A DNA stretch of 33,612 nt from Candidatus Zixiibacteriota bacterium (GCA_024278515.1 JAJRTA010000129.1:1-33612); one strand, 5' to 3'. Counted from the stretch's first letter, positions 1 through 9,102 are shown. Numbers and translations are program-made. Notes: generated by a model from the letters alone, not told the origin.

Positions 1-2
1 AT

Positions 3-362
3 TTCATATTGCCCGGGTTCGAACCGAACGTACTGGGGTTTATCAAGTCGGCCGACCTGCTGGTCAATCCTTCGTACTCGGAAGGACTGCCCAATGTCGT
101 TCTTGAAGCTATGGCCGTCGGGGTCCCGGTACTGGCAACGGCGGTGGGGGGTGTACCGGAACTGATCGAGTCCGGTAAATCGGGACTGCTGGTACCATCG
201 GGAGATCATGCTGCCATGACCCACGGCCTGTTGAGCATAGCCGAGGAAGTACCCACGAGAAAACGACTGGCCGAACAGGCGCGAAAAGTAGTAGAGACCG
301 ATTTCAGCTTCGAACGCCAGGCTGTGAAACTGACCAGAATCTATGAGGAGATGGCGGCGTGA
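3..362 (+). CDS. Glycosyltransferase family 4, C-terminal part (5' truncated by window)
   Basis: This is the C-terminal Rossmann half of a GT-B glycosyltransferase (Glycos_transf_1 type), which transfers a sugar from a nucleotide-sugar donor onto a glycan or lipid acceptor at the cytoplasmic side of the membrane. The frame is open to the left edge, so the true start lies outside the window. Visible motifs are the ADLLVNPSYSEGLPNVVLEAMA segment, which contains the family EX7E motif (E in SEGLP, E in VLEAMA) that binds the donor nucleotide-sugar, and the following GVPVLAT / GGVPELI strand-loop pairs. The stop overlaps the GTG start of the next glycosyltransferase by 4 nt, so the two are probably translationally coupled. 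Acceptor and donor cannot be told from the sequence. Confidence 0.93.
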   Translation, partial: FILPGFEPNVLGFIKSADLLVNPSYSEGLPNVVLEAMAVGVPVLATAVGGVPELIESGKSGLLVPSGDHAAMTHGLLSIAEEVPTRKRLAEQARKVVETDFSFERQAVKLTRIYEEMAA

Positions 363-1522
363 TCAACATCGCTTATGTCATCGACACTATCCATTCCCCG
401 TACGCGGGGACCGAAAAACAGTTGCTGGCCATTATCAGACTTCTTGACCGCAGCAGGTTTCAGCCTCACCTGGTCTGTCTGCGCTCGAGCGATTGGCTCA
501 GAGAGACCGACGATGGTTGTCCGGTCGAGATTTTGAACTTCGGATCATTATTGTCAACAGAGTTTTTTACCTGTCGAAAACACTTCGTACGCTTCTGCAG
601 AGATAACAAAATTGATATTGTCCAGACTTTTTTCCGTGACGGTAACCTTGCCGGTACTTTATGGGCACAAAAAGCTCATGTGCCGGTGATTATCGCCAGC
701 CGCAGAAATATCGGGGGAGGTTACTGGCACAATCGGCGCGAAATAGCGATTCTCAGATATCTGAGGCGGTACGTCAGTCAGTATATCGCCAATTCCGAAG
801 CCGCGGCGAATGAAACACACATGGTGGAAAAAGTCGACCGTGACCGCATCAGTGTAATCGGCAACGGTCTCGATGTGGACGACTTTTCCCCGCCGACACC
901 GGAACAGAAAAAAAGGATCAAAGAAGCATACGGATTTTCCGAAGACAATATGGTTATCGGCGCCGTCGCCAATCTGCGACCGGTTAAGAACCTTGAATTC
1001 CTGATTCGCGCAGCCGACCTGATAATTGAAAGCTACCCGGAAGCCCGGTTTGTGGTTCTCGGTGAAGGTCACTTTCGTCATGAACTCGAAGACCTGATAC
1101 ACACACTGGGGCTGGGCGATAAGTTCCGTTTGCCGGGAAGTACGAATAACGTTGCGCGTGATTTGGCCGGGCTGGATATAGCCGTGTTGTGTTCTCATCG
1201 GGAAAGCCTTTCCAATTCGCTGATGGAGTACATGGCGATGGGACTTCCGACGGTTGCCTCCGATGTCGGCGGCAATCGTGAGTTGATTTCGGACGACAAG
1301 ATCGGCTTTATTTATCCGCCGGATGATACGACAACATTTGTGAGATATGTTTCAACATTACTGGAGAAACCAAACCTGCGCGAGCAAGTCGGTCGGGCCG
1401 CTCGTGAATATGCCGCGAACAGGTTCTCTTATCGTACCATGATCGAGCAACACGAAAAACTGTACGCGTCATTGGTCCCGATGAACGCTTCAGGACAGCC
1501 CAAACGCGCGGAATTGTCATGA
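359..1522 (+). CDS. Glycosyltransferase family 4 (GT-B fold)
   Basis: A 387-residue GT-B glycosyltransferase of normal family length. The N-terminal acceptor domain opens with INIAYVIDTIHSPYAGTEKQ, a classical first strand followed by a GT4 loop. The donor domain holds AVANLRPVKNLEFLI (strand and helix after the hinge) and HRESLSNSLMEYMAMG, giving the EX7E motif at about E282 and E290, then VASDVGGNRELI. It has no signal peptide and is probably cytoplasmic or membrane-associated. The GTG start overlaps the upstream stop (GTGA) and its own stop overlaps the next ATG (ATGA), so it is the middle gene of a three-gene transferase run. It probably builds a surface polysaccharide or lipid-linked glycan. 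The specific sugar is unknown. Confidence 0.93.
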   Translation: MINIAYVIDTIHSPYAGTEKQLLAIIRLLDRSRFQPHLVCLRSSDWLRETDDGCPVEILNFGSLLSTEFFTCRKHFVRFCRDNKIDIVQTFFRDGNLAGTLWAQKAHVPVIIASRRNIGGGYWHNRREIAILRYLRRYVSQYIANSEAAANETHMVEKVDRDRISVIGNGLDVDDFSPPTPEQKKRIKEAYGFSEDNMVIGAVANLRPVKNLEFLIRAADLIIESYPEARFVVLGEGHFRHELEDLIHTLGLGDKFRLPGSTNNVARDLAGLDIAVLCSHRESLSNSLMEYMAMGLPTVASDVGGNRELISDDKIGFIYPPDDTTTFVRYVSTLLEKPNLREQVGRAAREYAANRFSYRTMIEQHEKLYASLVPMNASGQPKRAELS

Positions 1523-2832
1523 GTATTGTCAAACGACTAAAGTATCGATTTAACGATTTTGCGCGTTTCAACCCCGGCTGCCGCTGGATAGCGGCAAGTC
1601 TGATCAGTATGCGTGATCGGATCGCCACGGCAAACGACGCCACCTCCTGCGCCCGCTCGGTCGAAAACCTGGCCAAAGCGGCTCGAATTTGCCCGACAAC
1701 CATAAAGCTCCATAATCTTGAGAAACGCATCCGCCGTCGTGTCGCTCGGATGGACCCTGCTCAGCTTGACTGGGACGCAATCTTCCCTCACAGCAAACCC
1801 CGCGAGATTCGCAAGGCTGTTATTCTCAAACCGCCGATTTCAGAGAAAGAAAAGGGTGTGCTGTTTATCGCCTTTGAGGATCACTGGCTGCGATTGCTTC
1901 GTTATGTCGACCTTCAGGCGCTGCAACACAAGTATCATCTGGTGCTTGCCCCGACCTGGTCTCCCCCGCATGATCTGCCCATGACACTCGCCGCTCGAAT
2001 GTGGCCGGGGAAACTGTTCAATATCATGAGCGCGGTTGCCGACAAAGATGATTTCGCGCGGCTGGCTGACAATCTTGTAAGTATCCCCCTGATATCTTCG
2101 AACTGGGTCAACCCGGAGATTTTTGCCGGTGATCCTCCTGCCACCAGGGAATACGACATTGTCATGCTGGCTAATTTCGCTGTTTACAAGCGGCACTGGC
2201 TGATGTTTGACGTGCTCTCAAGAATGCCTGAGGGTACCCGCCTGTTGCTTCTGGGACGGGGCTGGGAAGGCCGCTCGGCGGAGACGATCATGGAAGAGGC
2301 GTGTATTTTCGGGTGCGCCGACAAGGTCACGATAAAGGAAGGTTTGTCCGATTCAGAGATGATCCAAGCGATAAAATCGGCCAAAGTCGGGCTGATATTC
2401 TCCGGCAATGAAGGGGCCTGTGTGGCGGTTGTCGAGATGATGTTCGCCGGTATCCCGGTGGGGCTGTTCGAAGACGCAATTATCGGGTCCAAAGCATTCG
2501 TGAATGAGCATACCGGCAAACTCCTGTCCCGCGCCAACGTAGTCAGCGAACTCAACGAGTTTATTGCCAGCTATCATACTTACGCGCCTCGTCAATGGGT
2601 GCTTGATAACGGCGTGTCCTATGTCAAAAGCACGGAGACGCTGGACGCGGCAATCCGTAAAAATGTCCTGAAAATGGGCGAAGAGTGGACCGTCGATATC
2701 CACCAGCACCAGTGGCGACCCAACCCGACCTATCTCACCGAAGCTATCTGTAAACAGATGCGGCCATTCTACGATCAATTCGAGCAGGAGTTCGGGATCC
2801 CCCTGATCACCGCCGGTGTCAACGATTCATAG
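1519..2832 (+). CDS. Divergent GT-B glycosyltransferase-like protein
   Basis: A 437-residue protein whose N-terminal ~115 residues are basic and resemble nothing I recognise. The rest looks like a divergent GT-B transferase: a first Rossmann strand GVLFIAFEDHW, a central YDIVMLANFAVYKRHW segment, LLLLGRGWEG at the start of the donor domain, and FSGNEGACVAVVEMMFAG, which carries EX7E at about E298 and E306. The order of motifs and the overlap (ATGA) with the preceding family-4 enzyme support a role in the same glycan pathway. The long C-terminal extension after HTGKLLSR is less typical. It ends the cluster: a 333-nt gap follows before the next gene. Fold confident, specificity unknown. Confidence 0.8.
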   Translation: MSIVKRLKYRFNDFARFNPGCRWIAASLISMRDRIATANDATSCARSVENLAKAARICPTTIKLHNLEKRIRRRVARMDPAQLDWDAIFPHSKPREIRKAVILKPPISEKEKGVLFIAFEDHWLRLLRYVDLQALQHKYHLVLAPTWSPPHDLPMTLAARMWPGKLFNIMSAVADKDDFARLADNLVSIPLISSNWVNPEIFAGDPPATREYDIVMLANFAVYKRHWLMFDVLSRMPEGTRLLLLGRGWEGRSAETIMEEACIFGCADKVTIKEGLSDSEMIQAIKSAKVGLIFSGNEGACVAVVEMMFAGIPVGLFEDAIIGSKAFVNEHTGKLLSRANVVSELNEFIASYHTYAPRQWVLDNGVSYVKSTETLDAAIRKNVLKMGEEWTVDIHQHQWRPNPTYLTEAICKQMRPFYDQFEQEFGIPLITAGVNDS

Positions 2833-3165
2833 CTACTCCGCCTGTTCAATCCTCAACAGTGCTCATCCTTTGACCACAGAGACAACCGGCTGATCCGCAG
2901 CCAGTTACCTCAGCACCCTGAAAATCAGCTTTATTTGTTTACAGTTATGGGCTGAAAAGCTGTTTGTTATGTCCGATGGACAACTACTCAAGTGGCTAAT
3001 GTTAAGACTATTATGGAAACTGTTCAAAGATACCTCTTTTGGAACGGTTTTTGTTGTTTTTAGGGCGGCTGAAGTAGTATAAAGACAGGTAAAGTGCCGA
3101 TAATCTGGATTTGAAGAGAATCTTCGGTACATGCCGAAAAGGTTGAACCAGGAAGAGGGAAATTC
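2833..3165. other. Intergenic region upstream of the large secreted protein
   Basis: A 333-nt gap with no convincing gene on either strand. It is visibly AT-richer than the flanking genes. No strong terminator stem for the glycosyltransferase cluster is obvious. The right end holds a candidate promoter and a good ribosome binding site (GAAGAGGG, about 6 nt before the ATG at 3166). The short minus-strand reading frames here have no recognisable content. Confidence 0.5.
3054..3083 (+). promoter_or_regulatory. Candidate sigma-70-type promoter for the 1172-aa secreted protein
   Basis: TTGTTT (3054-3059) and TATAAA (3078-3083) are separated by 18 nt. The -10 is a good match and the -35 matches only TTG. 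Transcription would start about 75 nt before the ATG. Weak evidence, based on consensus only. Confidence 0.3.
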
Positions 3166-6100
3166 ATGGATACCAGGCACAGAAAAATGTTGGAATTGCG
3201 AAACAGATTGTTATTGTCGGCGATGATTGTCATCGCCCTGTTGTTCAGTGTCGGTCCGATTGCGGGACAGGACCTGACGCCCAGTGTCAATTACTTTAAT
3301 TTCGACTATGGCGCGGTACCTACATCCGATGAGATCGATTCGATCCTGGCCGGTCGTTATGAAGCGCTGGTAACCGACAAATCCTACGGCTGGGGTTATT
3401 CGGACAAGTACAACGACTTCATTCGCTACGACCCCGACCTTGAGATTTATGTCTATGTCGATTTCAGCAACGTCCACACTTCCTCGGCGGATCTACCCCA
3501 AATCAATGAAGTGGTCGGCCCCCTGATGCAGGCGGCCGGAGTTGATCCGGAAAACATGTACTGGCACGCTCGTGACTACACTCCGACCAGTTGGGGCGCT
3601 TATACCGGATACAGTACGAATGTAGAAGGTTCGAGACTTCGTACTTACGGCGATACACGGATATTGATCAACAACACCAACGACGCCTTCAGGCGTTTCT
3701 TTATCGAGGCCTATGCCGACAGCATCAAAAACAAACATGCGGCTACCCGTAATTTTGAAATCACCGGGCTTTGGTTCGATAACATGGGCATGCCACAGAC
3801 CTGCGGAGTGTCCAGTACCGACCCGGGCCGTTACATGTATGAAAACACGCTCGGCGTAAACGCCCAGTTCGGAGGCGAAAGCTGGTCGCCGTGGCACGCG
3901 GCATATAGAGACACTGTACTGCTGAAGTACCTGGGACTCCTTGCCGAAAGTCTGCTCACCCGTACCGGCCTGCGCCTGAATGTCAACTCAATCGGCTGGG
4001 GATATGGCCTCGGTGATGCGTATTCATACGGCTATCGCCCGGAGTATTTTGATCCCTCGATAAGCGGGCCGGTTTCCCGTGAACACGAATTTTCCGGCAC
4101 TCCCTACGGCAGCGCGATCGCTTTTTATCCCGGCCCGACCAACGGCGCAACCAGCATTGACAGCGCCACCGCGGCCGCTCACTATTACCCGGGGACTATG
4201 TATCAGGGGATGGTAGCCTGCTCACAGGCGGATGTAGAGCATTGGTTCAATCCCTCTCACAGCCCTGATCCGTACGGTTTCAACAAATGGCACTACGATG
4301 GATTAGCCCTCTACTACCTCTGGCGGAGCCGCACAACTTATCTGAGTTTCTCCAATGACCCGGGCGATAACGGTTCTTTGAACTGGCTGGACGGCGGAGC
4401 TTCGGGCGGCCGTTGTGTTCACGCCGGTATGCCGGGCGACAGTTGCTACTGGCTGGACGCCCTCGGGGAGCGGGTCGGACGTGACGGTGATGACCCGGCC
4501 TGGGATGAGGACACGGTTCGATGGTACGCGGCCTCGGTAACCTGCAATGAGTGTATGATCACGGAAGGCGCCGGCAAAGATAACGTCGGCCAGAACTGGG
4601 TTGTCTTTATGCGCCGCTGGAACGGTGACGACGGCTTCAAGTATATGGTTCTGTCCCGTCCGATGTCCAGTTATCAAACAGTGTTCGACAACAGTAATGC
4701 TCCGGCTATTCCTCTGCTTGACGGCCCCTGGCAGAAAATGGATTTCGACGGTAACTGGGGCCCCCCGCAATCGACCGATGCTTTCCGCAACGGTGAAGGA
4801 GCCATTTACCGCAAAGCGATGACAGGAGGATGCGTGTCACCGCCAGACGCGCCTACCCTAGCCGCTCCCGGAAACGGCGCTCCGGCCGGGACATACCGGC
4901 CAAGTCTGTGTGTATACAATCCACCTCCGGTGGCCGGGTGTGATAATCCTGTAGTCTATACTTTCGAGCTGTATCTTGACCCGGATCTGACAGTGAGTGC
5001 CATGTCGCCGGTCACCATCGGTGAACAGACAACCACCACCTGCTGGACTCCTCTGTCGAATCTCGATGCGGGTCGTACATACTATTGGCGGGCACGAGCC
5101 AACAACGGAGCTTTCACTTCCGCCTGGGCGGGACCGTTTTCATTCTCCACCCCCAACACCCCTCCGCCGGTGCCGGTACCGATAGCCCCGGCCGACAACG
5201 ATACGGTGGCCACTTTTCGCCCTCTCCTTTCGATCACTCAGGGAGAGGATCCCAACGCCACCCCGGTACTGTGTGAGTTTGTAGTATCGAAATTTGGTGA
5301 TCTTTCCTCACCAGTCACCACCGGTCTGGTATTACGTTCCGGCAACCAGGTCGACTGGGCGGTACCGATCAATCTCGAAAACGGCGTCGTCTACTACTGG
5401 GCGGCGCGGGCGACCGATTACATAGACTATTCCAACTGGAGCACCGCGTTTTCATTCCAGGTCGAACTTTCCGGCAACAGTCCGCCATCACCGCCGACGA
5501 TTCAAAGTCCGGCTGATGGTGACTCGACATCGCTATTGACTCCTACTCTGACCGTTTTGAACAGCACCGACCCGGACAACGACCCGCTGACTTACAGTTT
5601 CGAAGTTTACGACGCCGGTATGACGGTACTGCTTGCCTCGGCCAACGGGATTTCGTCAGGCGCAACCACCACATCGTACACGCTTCAGGACAACCTGGTG
5701 GCCGGACAGCAGTTCTGCTGGCGGGCTCGCTCCTTCGATGGTGTCAGCTTCTCGGACTGGAGCGACTCGGCTATATTTACGGTTACAGCCGACGACGGGG
5801 TAAACTACCCCCCTACGCTGCCGACCCACTACCTGCCCAACGACGGCGCATCCATCAGCGGTGAAACGATCGAACTGGTGATCAACAACTCTGTCGATCC
5901 TGACGGTGATTCGATCTTCTATGATTTCTTTATTTACACTCAGGCTTCTATGGATGGGCTGGTCGGAGCGGTGCGCAATTACCCGGAGGAACCGGGCGGC
6001 CAGACAAGCGTGCCCCTGCCGTTTACCCCGGTCAACGGTCAGATGTACTATTGGCGCGTCGGCGCCAATGACCGGGTCAACTGGACCGAGTTCACTATCG

Positions 6101-6684
6101 CCACCTCGTTCCGCTATGTCAACCTGGCCACCGATGCTGATGCCTATGTCCCTGCTGCTGATGAACCTCCCAACGGTGGCGTTGTTCAGAGCAACCGCCC
6201 GACCCTGACGGCAAAGAATATCACCGACCCGGGACCGCACCAGTACTATTTCGATGTCTCCACCGACTCTGCATTTGTCTTTTCGGTTACTTCATCCGAG
6301 CCGGTCGATCAGGACCCGGATGGATACACGGAATGGACCGTTGATACACGTCTTGAATCGGGCGAAACTTATTATTGGCGGGTAAAGGCTGACGACAATG
6401 AGTATTCGGCGGTATCAAGTTTCACTATCGGCTCCGATATTTATGCCTCACCGAACCCGGTATCGTTCTCCAGAGGTGAGGTCATCACGTTTCATCTGTC
6501 GGATGAGCCGGTTGATCTATTGATCCAGACTGTCTCAGGCGAACCAGTAAGAATCGAGAGAAAACTCTCCGGCGAATGGGTGTGGGACGGGCGCAACGCC
6601 GCCGGACACAGAGTCGCGGCTGGTGTCTATTCATGGTTCATCCGAAACGGAAAAGCCAACGGCAAAATAATCGTCAAACCATGA
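3166..6684 (+). CDS. Large secreted protein: hydrolase-like N-terminus, five Fn3-like repeats, FlgD-like C-terminal domain
   Basis: 1172 residues. Residues 1-35 form a signal peptide (basic start, LLLSAMIVIALLF core, likely cleavage after GPIAG). Residues ~40-550 form one large aromatic-rich domain (YVYVDFSN, YWHARDY, GLWFDNMGMP, LNVNSIGWGYG) that resembles a TIM-barrel glycoside hydrolase-like fold, but I cannot place it in a named family. Five beta-sandwich repeats follow at about 557, 665, 769, 879 and 992. Each opens with proline-rich P-A/N-D/G-G and has a late YYWRARA or YYWRVKA strand, typical of Fn3/Ig-like modules. Residues ~1091-1172 (SPNPVSF... WDGRNAAGHRVAAGVYSW) are a FlgD-like domain of the type used as a C-terminal sorting or anchoring domain in FCB bacteria. 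The start is set by GAAGAGGG six bases upstream. It is probably a surface or secreted carbohydrate-active protein. Enzyme activity is inference. Confidence 0.85.
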   Translation: MDTRHRKMLELRNRLLLSAMIVIALLFSVGPIAGQDLTPSVNYFNFDYGAVPTSDEIDSILAGRYEALVTDKSYGWGYSDKYNDFIRYDPDLEIYVYVDFSNVHTSSADLPQINEVVGPLMQAAGVDPENMYWHARDYTPTSWGAYTGYSTNVEGSRLRTYGDTRILINNTNDAFRRFFIEAYADSIKNKHAATRNFEITGLWFDNMGMPQTCGVSSTDPGRYMYENTLGVNAQFGGESWSPWHAAYRDTVLLKYLGLLAESLLTRTGLRLNVNSIGWGYGLGDAYSYGYRPEYFDPSISGPVSREHEFSGTPYGSAIAFYPGPTNGATSIDSATAAAHYYPGTMYQGMVACSQADVEHWFNPSHSPDPYGFNKWHYDGLALYYLWRSRTTYLSFSNDPGDNGSLNWLDGGASGGRCVHAGMPGDSCYWLDALGERVGRDGDDPAWDEDTVRWYAASVTCNECMITEGAGKDNVGQNWVVFMRRWNGDDGFKYMVLSRPMSSYQTVFDNSNAPAIPLLDGPWQKMDFDGNWGPPQSTDAFRNGEGAIYRKAMTGGCVSPPDAPTLAAPGNGAPAGTYRPSLCVYNPPPVAGCDNPVVYTFELYLDPDLTVSAMSPVTIGEQTTTTCWTPLSNLDAGRTYYWRARANNGAFTSAWAGPFSFSTPNTPPPVPVPIAPADNDTVATFRPLLSITQGEDPNATPVLCEFVVSKFGDLSSPVTTGLVLRSGNQVDWAVPINLENGVVYYWAARATDYIDYSNWSTAFSFQVELSGNSPPSPPTIQSPADGDSTSLLTPTLTVLNSTDPDNDPLTYSFEVYDAGMTVLLASANGISSGATTTSYTLQDNLVAGQQFCWRARSFDGVSFSDWSDSAIFTVTADDGVNYPPTLPTHYLPNDGASISGETIELVINNSVDPDGDSIFYDFFIYTQASMDGLVGAVRNYPEEPGGQTSVPLPFTPVNGQMYYWRVGANDRVNWTEFTIATSFRYVNLATDADAYVPAADEPPNGGVVQSNRPTLTAKNITDPGPHQYYFDVSTDSAFVFSVTSSEPVDQDPDGYTEWTVDTRLESGETYYWRVKADDNEYSAVSSFTIGSDIYASPNPVSFSRGEVITFHLSDEPVDLLIQTVSGEPVRIERKLSGEWVWDGRNAAGHRVAAGVYSWFIRNGKANGKIIVKP

Positions 6685-6713
6685 TTTAAGTCTTCCTGAA
6701 ACTCCCCCTTCTT

Positions 6714-6748
6714 AAAACAGCCGTCCGGTCAAACCGGGCGGCTGTTTT
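6714..6748. terminator. Bidirectional intrinsic terminator
   Basis: AAAACAGCCGTCCGG (6714-6728), loop TCAAA, CCGGGCGGCTGTTTT (6734-6748): a 15-bp stem with one G-T wobble, flanked by T-runs in both directions. It lies between convergent genes and can serve both. Confidence 0.9.
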
Positions 6749-6768
6749 ATTTCAGATTGTGACCGGGA

Positions 6769-7569
6769 TTAATCCGAATACCACCAACCGGGCAGTACGA
6801 GTCGAGACATCTCCGTGGTGTTGTCACTGTCCAGCGGATGAGGGAACTCCGTAGCGAACGATCGGGATTTCACTCTGTCATTTCTCAGGAAAGTTATCTC
6901 AACAACCCGCGGAATCTCAAGGCCGTTCTTTTTCAACGAACCCATAAAGTTGTTCGGGTGAATATGAACACAGGTATGGGTTTGTAAAATCTTAGCATAG
7001 GCGCTCGAGGCCAGCTCAAAGAACGGCCTGCTCCAGAGAACATCGAGTTGATGGAACTCACCGGTTATGATCCGGAACCGCTTCATCGTAGTCCTGCTGA
7101 GGCTCAGAAAAGTCTCGTACTCGTAGTTCTCAATATCAATCTGCAACAGGAGATCGGAAGTCGTCCCCGGCAGCGAGGTTTCCACCCAGTCGTCGATGGT
7201 CATAAAATCATCAGAGGTGGTCGCTCCCACGAATTTCTTGATAAAACTGAACTTTTCATGTTCCACGCTGGGACCAGCGACCGACTTGTCGGCCAGGAAC
7301 ACCTTCATGCCGCGCTCGGCACACTCTTTTTCAAACTCCGAGATTCCGGCAACTCCGGGAGAAAAACAGGCTTCGATACCATCCAGATCATCAGGCACCA
7401 GGTAGCCGCCGTCCCCCTCGGGGCCGATGCGAATCAAATCAATACCGGGAGATATCGGACGAAGTTTGCGAATCAACTTCACCAACTCGTCTTTCCCGGT
7501 CAACGCGGTCGGATACGCTCCTCCCAACCCGAGGAAGTCGATAGCGAGTTTCTTGATGAATTGTCTCAT
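6769..7569 (-). CDS. FkbM-like SAM-dependent methyltransferase
   Basis: About 266 residues, resembling the FkbM-type methyltransferase superfamily (small-molecule or sugar O-methylation, often of glycans). Supporting motifs are LIRIGPEGDGGYLVPDD near residue 45, which is common at the start of this fold, ACFSPGVAGISEFEKECAE as the SAM-binding loop and helix, FLADKS as the following acidic strand, and LLLQIDIENYEYE, the counterpart of the KIDVEGxE motif. I choose the ATG at 7569 because AGGTGG lies about 8 nt upstream. A GTG four codons earlier (7581) overlaps that SD and is less likely. It stands alone on the minus strand, convergent with the large secreted protein. Substrate unknown, and a link to the nearby glycan clusters is only suggested by position. 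Confidence 0.75.
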   Translation of the reverse strand: MRQFIKKLAIDFLGLGGAYPTALTGKDELVKLIRKLRPISPGIDLIRIGPEGDGGYLVPDDLDGIEACFSPGVAGISEFEKECAERGMKVFLADKSVAGPSVEHEKFSFIKKFVGATTSDDFMTIDDWVETSLPGTTSDLLLQIDIENYEYETFLSLSRTTMKRFRIITGEFHQLDVLWSRPFFELASSAYAKILQTHTCVHIHPNNFMGSLKKNGLEIPRVVEITFLRNDRVKSRSFATEFPHPLDSDNTTEMSRLVLPGWWYSD

Positions 7570-7706
7570 TGCCGAGTCCACCTGTCATAACTTGCGAGTT
7601 TTTATCACGGTACTAATATGGCGCCGTTTAGTCAATTTTTTACTCAAGAAAAACTGTTAGCCGCCTCATTACTCGTTTATCGACAATAATCCCTATAACT
7701 TTGAAC

Positions 7707-7735
7707 TTGAACCGGATGTAAAACGTACAGATATT
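7707..7735 (+). promoter_or_regulatory. Candidate promoter for the M50 protease gene
   Basis: TTGAAC (7707-7712), 17-nt spacer, GATATT (7730-7735), about 26 nt upstream of the ATG at 7761. It lies in the divergent gap between the methyltransferase and the protease. Consensus match only. Confidence 0.4.
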
Positions 7736-7760
7736 GGCGCAACAATGATTGCGAGAAACA

Positions 7761-8387
7761 ATGTTTGGTGAAGATTTTATACAACAGGCCATTCTGGCCG
7801 CGCCGGTGATTCTTTTCGCCCTGACCGTACATGAATACTTTCACGCCTGGACCGCTTTGCGGTTTGGGGATACGACGGCGCGCGATATGGGCCGACTGAC
7901 ATTGAACCCGATGGCTCACCTGAGTTTGATGGGAACAGCGATGTTTGTACTTTCATCGTTCCGTTTCGGGTGGGCCAAGCCGGTGCCGGTCAACCTGATG
8001 AATGTCCGTGGCAATATTCGGGTGGCAGATTTCTGGATTTCCGCCGCCGGTCCTATATCGAACATGGGCCTGGCCTTTATCTTCGGCTCTTTTCTGAGGA
8101 TCATCATGTTTATGGGTGCTCCGGTGCCGGAGGTTGTATTCAATTTTCTGTTATTGTCGGTTATCATTAATGTCTCGCTCGCCTTCTTTAATCTGCTGCC
8201 GATGTATCCTCTTGACGGTTCGCATATTCTCAGGAATATTCTTCCTCCCCGTTATGAAGAAGCGATTATGCGTTTCGAACGGTTTGCTCCGTTTATACTC
8301 CTGCTTTTGATTATTACAGGCTCCTTCGGTTATATTTTAGGACCGGTAGTCGGACTGTTTGTTTTTTTATTCTCCGGAATCGGGTGA
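7761..8387 (+). CDS. Site-2-protease-family (M50) membrane metalloprotease
   Basis: About 208 residues, a minimal M50B-type intramembrane zinc protease. The first hydrophobic helix contains the zinc motif HEYFH (HEXXH) about 25 residues from the start, followed by a FGDTTARDMGRLTLNP loop. A later helix has NLLPMYPLDGSHI, the NxxPxxxLDG motif that supplies the third zinc ligand. Four to five hydrophobic segments are visible and there is no PDZ domain, as in the short rhizobial/actinobacterial-type S2P group. I take the ATG at 7761. A TTG four codons upstream (7749) is possible. It would cleave transmembrane substrates in the inner membrane, but the substrate is unknown. The stop overlaps the start of the next lipoprotein gene by one base, so the two are co-transcribed. 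Confidence 0.9.
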   Translation: MFGEDFIQQAILAAPVILFALTVHEYFHAWTALRFGDTTARDMGRLTLNPMAHLSLMGTAMFVLSSFRFGWAKPVPVNLMNVRGNIRVADFWISAAGPISNMGLAFIFGSFLRIIMFMGAPVPEVVFNFLLLSVIINVSLAFFNLLPMYPLDGSHILRNILPPRYEEAIMRFERFAPFILLLLIITGSFGYILGPVVGLFVFLFSGIG

Positions 8388-9082
8388 TGAAATTGAACCG
8401 GTTCGCCTTCACGCTGGCAACAGCATCTTTTCTGACAGGCGTTTATGGCTGCGGGCCGAAATTCAGCGCTGATCCGACAGTAAATGAATATGCCGCATCA
8501 GACCCCGGGGGGAAAATACGTGTGGAAGCCTACCTGTATGATGCCAAAATCAGGCGGGATGGAAAGCCGACATCGTTACGCCTCGAACTTTACCAGACCG
8601 ACTCGCTGGTTGGTCTCAGCGCCCGTGGATATCTAGGTAAAGGCGTATTGAAAGGACGACTGACTGCTGACAGTCTCGAAGCCTACTTTCCGGCCGGCGA
8701 TGAATACCTGTATGAATCGATACAGGATTTGTTGAAAGGCGGTGCGTGCAACTACGAAATCGGCAATATAGATTTCCCTGAGTTGCTGAAGACGCTTCCC
8801 GACCGACTTGACCTGGGCGCCACTCAGATCGCTCGCGCCGAAACAGAAAACAACTCCGACAAACAACCGGAGTTTGTGATAACCTGGCCGGACTGCCGGT
8901 GGCGGCTGGAAGTGAGTTACCGGCTTCGCAACAACTCCTACCGGCTTTATACACTATTTTTCGACAACGGCGACAAGATCACGTTCACCGCCAGACTGCG
9001 CGCCTATCGCCCTTCCGCCAAAATAAGCCGCGAGAAGTTCGAACCGGCGACAGGACCGGAGACAGTTCGTATAACCCCTTAA
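8387..9082 (+). CDS. Putative lipoprotein (LolB/DUF4292-like in outline)
   Basis: About 231 residues. The N-terminus (MKLNRFAFTLATASFLTGVYGC) is a lipoprotein signal with a near-canonical lipobox VYGC, so the mature protein would start at a lipidated cysteine. The rest is predicted beta-rich (IRVEAYLYDAKIRR, SLRLELYQTDSLVGLSARG, YFPAGDEYLYESIQDLL) with alternating strands like LolB/DUF4292 lipid-binding lipoproteins. That resemblance is inference from pattern, not a recognised motif. The ATG at 8387 shares its A with the upstream TGA. It sits between the M50 protease and the MsbA-type exporter, consistent with an envelope function. Confidence 0.65.
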   Translation: MKLNRFAFTLATASFLTGVYGCGPKFSADPTVNEYAASDPGGKIRVEAYLYDAKIRRDGKPTSLRLELYQTDSLVGLSARGYLGKGVLKGRLTADSLEAYFPAGDEYLYESIQDLLKGGACNYEIGNIDFPELLKTLPDRLDLGATQIARAETENNSDKQPEFVITWPDCRWRLEVSYRLRNNSYRLYTLFFDNGDKITFTARLRAYRPSAKISREKFEPATGPETVRITP

Positions 9083-9102
9083 AACCGCATGGCTTCTACG
9101 AG

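Noticed and set aside
7048-7590. Plus-strand reading frame of 180 codons opposite the methyltransferase
   Set aside because: The minus-strand methyltransferase has recognisable motifs and an SD; this frame has neither.
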